Origin: Sphingobacteriales bacterium
GTDB taxonomy: Bacteria; Bacteroidota; Bacteroidia; Chitinophagales; Chitinophagaceae
DNA: 33,323 bases
Reading direction: 5' to 3'
NCBI GenBank assembly: GCA_024642285.1
Contig: JAHEBJ010000028.1
Span: 1 to 33,323, forward strand
How positions within the stretch are numbered: the first letter of the stretch is position 1; each line of letters opens with the position of its first letter. The notes under the pieces were generated by a model, which saw only the letters and a program-made list of their open reading frames with translations, was not told where the DNA came from and made no database searches. The position numbers were made by a program, and so were the translations under genes. Below are positions 31,571-33,323 of this stretch, piece after piece.

Positions 31571-31933
31571 ATGAATATAGAAACGCTGAGAGACTATGTT
31601 TTAAAAAAAACTTCTGTTACAGAAGGTTTTCCGTTTGATGATGTGTCACTGGTTTTTAAAGTAAAGATTAGTCCTGACGGTAAACCCAGGAAAGACAGGA
31701 TTTTTTTAATTGCGAGTCTTGATGAGACACCACTGCGTTTTAATGCCAAATGTGATCCAGATAAAGCCATTGAGTTGAGGGAAGAATATCCTGAATCTGT
31801 TTTGCCCGGTTATCACATGGATAAAAAACACTGGAATACGATTGTTGTTGATGGAAGATTAACCAGTAAAAAATTGAAGGAGATGATTGATGATTCCTAT
31901 AATTTGATCGCTAAAAAGAATAAAAAGAAATAG
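31571..31933 (+). CDS. MmcQ/YjbR family DNA-binding-like protein
   Basis: A 120-residue member of the MmcQ/YjbR (CyaY-like fold) family. Typical features: the start ETLRDYVLKKTSVTEGFPF with the conserved FDD, SLDETPLRFNAKCDPDKAIELREEYP, VLPGYHMDKKHWNTIVVDG and the closing helix LKEMIDDSYNLIAKK. Some relatives bind DNA; the biological role is not known. It follows the Mpo1-like gene after three bases and converges with the DUF1801 gene, whose stop lies five bases away. Confidence 0.93.
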   Translation: MNIETLRDYVLKKTSVTEGFPFDDVSLVFKVKISPDGKPRKDRIFLIASLDETPLRFNAKCDPDKAIELREEYPESVLPGYHMDKKHWNTIVVDGRLTSKKLKEMIDDSYNLIAKKNKKK

Positions 31934-31938
31934 TCGAT

Positions 31939-32556
31939 TTATTTCTTTTCATATTTCCAGTTCCTGCCTTTTCCTTCAACTATCCACTCTAATGCAGTTG
32001 CTATTCTTTTCTCACGTGTTGTTTCCGTTTTTGCATCGGTGATCCACAAAATATATTCCTTGCGATGTGAGGGTGGAAATTTTTCAAAAATTTGCATTGC
32101 TTTTTTATTTTTATTCAGCGCATTGGCAAAAATAGCAGGGATGGCGGTTTCTACCTGGGCAACGGAATTTGGTTTTTTTGTAAGTTTTATTCCTTTATCA
32201 TTAAGCACCATGGCTTCTTTTATCCAACGGGTTATTTTTTTATCGGAAGGTATATCTTTTAAAGAGGTGATTTTACCCAGGTGTCCCATGGCCGCTTCCG
32301 ATTTTGCATTTTCAACAAGTACAGGATCTTTCATCAATTCTGCTTTCCAAAAGCCCATAACCGCATGTTTTTTAAATGCAGCGATATGGCATAGCATTTC
32401 GTCTTTGTAATCGAAAAAAGGCATACCCCATTTTATTTTTTCTTCTACATCAGGACAGGCCTTGTGAATCAAATCCCGGATATGTTTTAAAATGGGTTTT
32501 GCAAAATCTGCCTTTTTTGCAATGTAGTCATCAACTGCTTTTATTTTTTTTGCCAT
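31939..32556 (-). CDS. DUF1801 / YdeI-OmpD-associated family protein
   Basis: A 205-residue two-part protein. The N-terminal part is a DUF1801 (YdhG/frataxin-like) domain: VDDYIAKKADFAKPILKHIR, KIKWGMPFFDYKDEMLCHIAAFKKHAVMGFW. The C-terminal part resembles the OmdA/YdeI bacteriocin-protection domain: AIFANALNKNKKAMQIFEKFPPSHRKEYILWITDAKT, ending in REKRIATALEWIVEGKGRNWKY. Both halves are common in Bacteroidota and often fused this way. No biochemical function can be assigned. It lies six bases after the methyltransferase gene on the same strand. Confidence 0.9.
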   Translation of the reverse strand: MAKKIKAVDDYIAKKADFAKPILKHIRDLIHKACPDVEEKIKWGMPFFDYKDEMLCHIAAFKKHAVMGFWKAELMKDPVLVENAKSEAAMGHLGKITSLKDIPSDKKITRWIKEAMVLNDKGIKLTKKPNSVAQVETAIPAIFANALNKNKKAMQIFEKFPPSHRKEYILWITDAKTETTREKRIATALEWIVEGKGRNWKYEKK

Positions 32557-32562
32557 AGATTT

Positions 32563-33309
32563 TTATTTTTTCCTTGCTGTGCACATCCAGTCCCAGGGAT
32601 AGGGATCTTTAAGCCACTTGGGTGGTTTATGGAATTCTGTATTCCAGTTATAATTTATTTTTTTCATCAGGTTGACTTCAAAACCTTCAAGTGTTAAAAG
32701 AAGTTCCAATTCTTCTTTTAAATAATGTTTGGTGGGTACATTATCAATATTAGTAACACCTTGTTTAATATTGCTCACCTGCTGAATGGCATTTTTGGGT
32801 GATGGCTTCTCATCATTTTCAGCGTCGTCCACATTCCATCTGTCGGCAATAATATTTGTGTAGAGTTTCGATTCCAGCGAGGGAACTACCAGCACCAGTT
32901 CGCCACCTGCATTCAGGCACATTGATAGAGATTGGAAGAAGTTTATTCTTTTTTCAAGCGAATCAGTGAGTATGGCATTAATGCAGATGGCGCTGTCGCA
33001 GGGCGTTACAGTCAATTCATCTGCAGAAAAATCTAAGCGTTGGTATTCGACATTTTCATATTCAGGAAAATTTTCTTTAGCTAACTGTAAATTGTTGGCG
33101 GAAATATCAGCAGCAATAACATGTTTAAATTTTGGTGCCAGCACCGGTATCCATTTACCAATGGCACAGCCAATGTCAATCATGGTCTTGTAGGGGGATG
33201 CCATTTCTTCAATGGCAGTAACAATACTTCCCGATGTATCATTATGAAGTACATCAAATATCTCTTCATTATATTTTGGGGCAATAGTTTCCCAGTATTT
33301 TCTATCCAC
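32563..33309 (-). CDS. class I SAM-dependent methyltransferase
   Basis: A 248-residue Rossmann methyltransferase of the Methyltransf_11/25 type. The SAM loop is MIDIGCAIGKWIPVLA (about 42-57), motif II VIAADISANNL, and the post-motif LDFSADELTV; later blocks are SLSMCLNAGGELVLVVPSLES and LKDPYPWDWMC near the end. It probably starts at a GTG at 33309 (giving MDRKYWETIAPKYNEEIFD): an in-frame stop lies four codons upstream and there is no ATG between. The gene is therefore complete despite lying at the window edge. The substrate is unknown. Confidence 0.88.
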   Translation of the reverse strand: MDRKYWETIAPKYNEEIFDVLHNDTSGSIVTAIEEMASPYKTMIDIGCAIGKWIPVLAPKFKHVIAADISANNLQLAKENFPEYENVEYQRLDFSADELTVTPCDSAICINAILTDSLEKRINFFQSLSMCLNAGGELVLVVPSLESKLYTNIIADRWNVDDAENDEKPSPKNAIQQVSNIKQGVTNIDNVPTKHYLKEELELLLTLEGFEVNLMKKINYNWNTEFHKPPKWLKDPYPWDWMCTARKK

Positions 33310-33323
33310 TGAATTTGCTTAAA

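Overview
The window looks like a chromosomal segment of a Bacteroidota bacterium, most likely of the Chitinophagaceae type. I infer this from moderately AT-rich DNA, start regions without clear Shine-Dalgarno sequences, repeated TAnnTTTG-like -7 promoter elements close to start codons, and family members typical of the phylum: VF530/DUF2132, NamZ/DUF1343, a three-subunit transhydrogenase, and MotA/TolQ/ExbB with ExbD. I see no rRNA, tRNA, CRISPR array, complete insertion sequence or prophage. Almost all genes are housekeeping or small metabolic genes. The unusual content lies in the DNA between and inside them.

Layout. Positions 1-1786 hold two ABC-2 permeases, the first cut by the window edge. 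1790-5870 (minus) holds VF530, a cation:proton antiporter, and two NADP-type isocitrate dehydrogenases of different subfamilies in tandem. 6077-10239 holds a GNAT acetyltransferase, a Cys/Met-metabolism PLP enzyme, a DinB protein, a lipoprotein and mnmA. 10389-12588 (plus) holds thyA, folA and a methyltransferase. 12621-16559 holds the proton-translocating transhydrogenase genes pntAA, pntAB and pntB, with a four-helix-bundle (23S intervening-sequence type) gene wedged between pntAB and pntB, followed by an AlkB-like dioxygenase. 16645-21340 holds a NOL1/NOP2/RsmF-type rRNA methyltransferase, a LysM protein, fmt and namZ. 21512-24699 holds an FKBP, pepT and a ClC channel/exchanger. 24845-27197 holds two secreted proteins and a decayed APC permease. 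27413-28579 holds exbB and exbD. 28569-33309 holds prmC, ribD, an IMPACT/YigZ protein, an Mpo1-like protein, MmcQ/YjbR, a DUF1801/YdeI protein and a methyltransferase. NADPH balance is a recurring theme: two isocitrate dehydrogenases and the transhydrogenase lie within about 13 kb, next to NADPH-consuming folate/thymidylate enzymes.

The strongest candidate for something undescribed is a family of degenerate arrays with a strict 7-base period. I count about eleven arrays of three to five units, plus one two-unit remnant. The unit sequence changes from array to array (for example AAATTCT, TTAGAAT, TATTTCT, AAAAGTC, GACTGAC, CATCGAA), but the period does not. Most intergenic arrays run up to, or into, a start codon. 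Three lie inside coding sequence without breaking the frame (two in the rRNA methyltransferase, one in fmt). Two genes, the four-helix-bundle gene and the PLP enzyme, are flanked by inverted copies. A separate 21-base GC-rich palindrome inside pntAA adds exactly seven codons, in the manner of Rickettsia palindromic elements. These signals can be read directly from the sequence; their mechanism and function are open.

No stretch over 300 bases lacks annotation except 26358-27412, which holds only the decayed permease, a short foreign C-terminal fragment and a promoter-like element.
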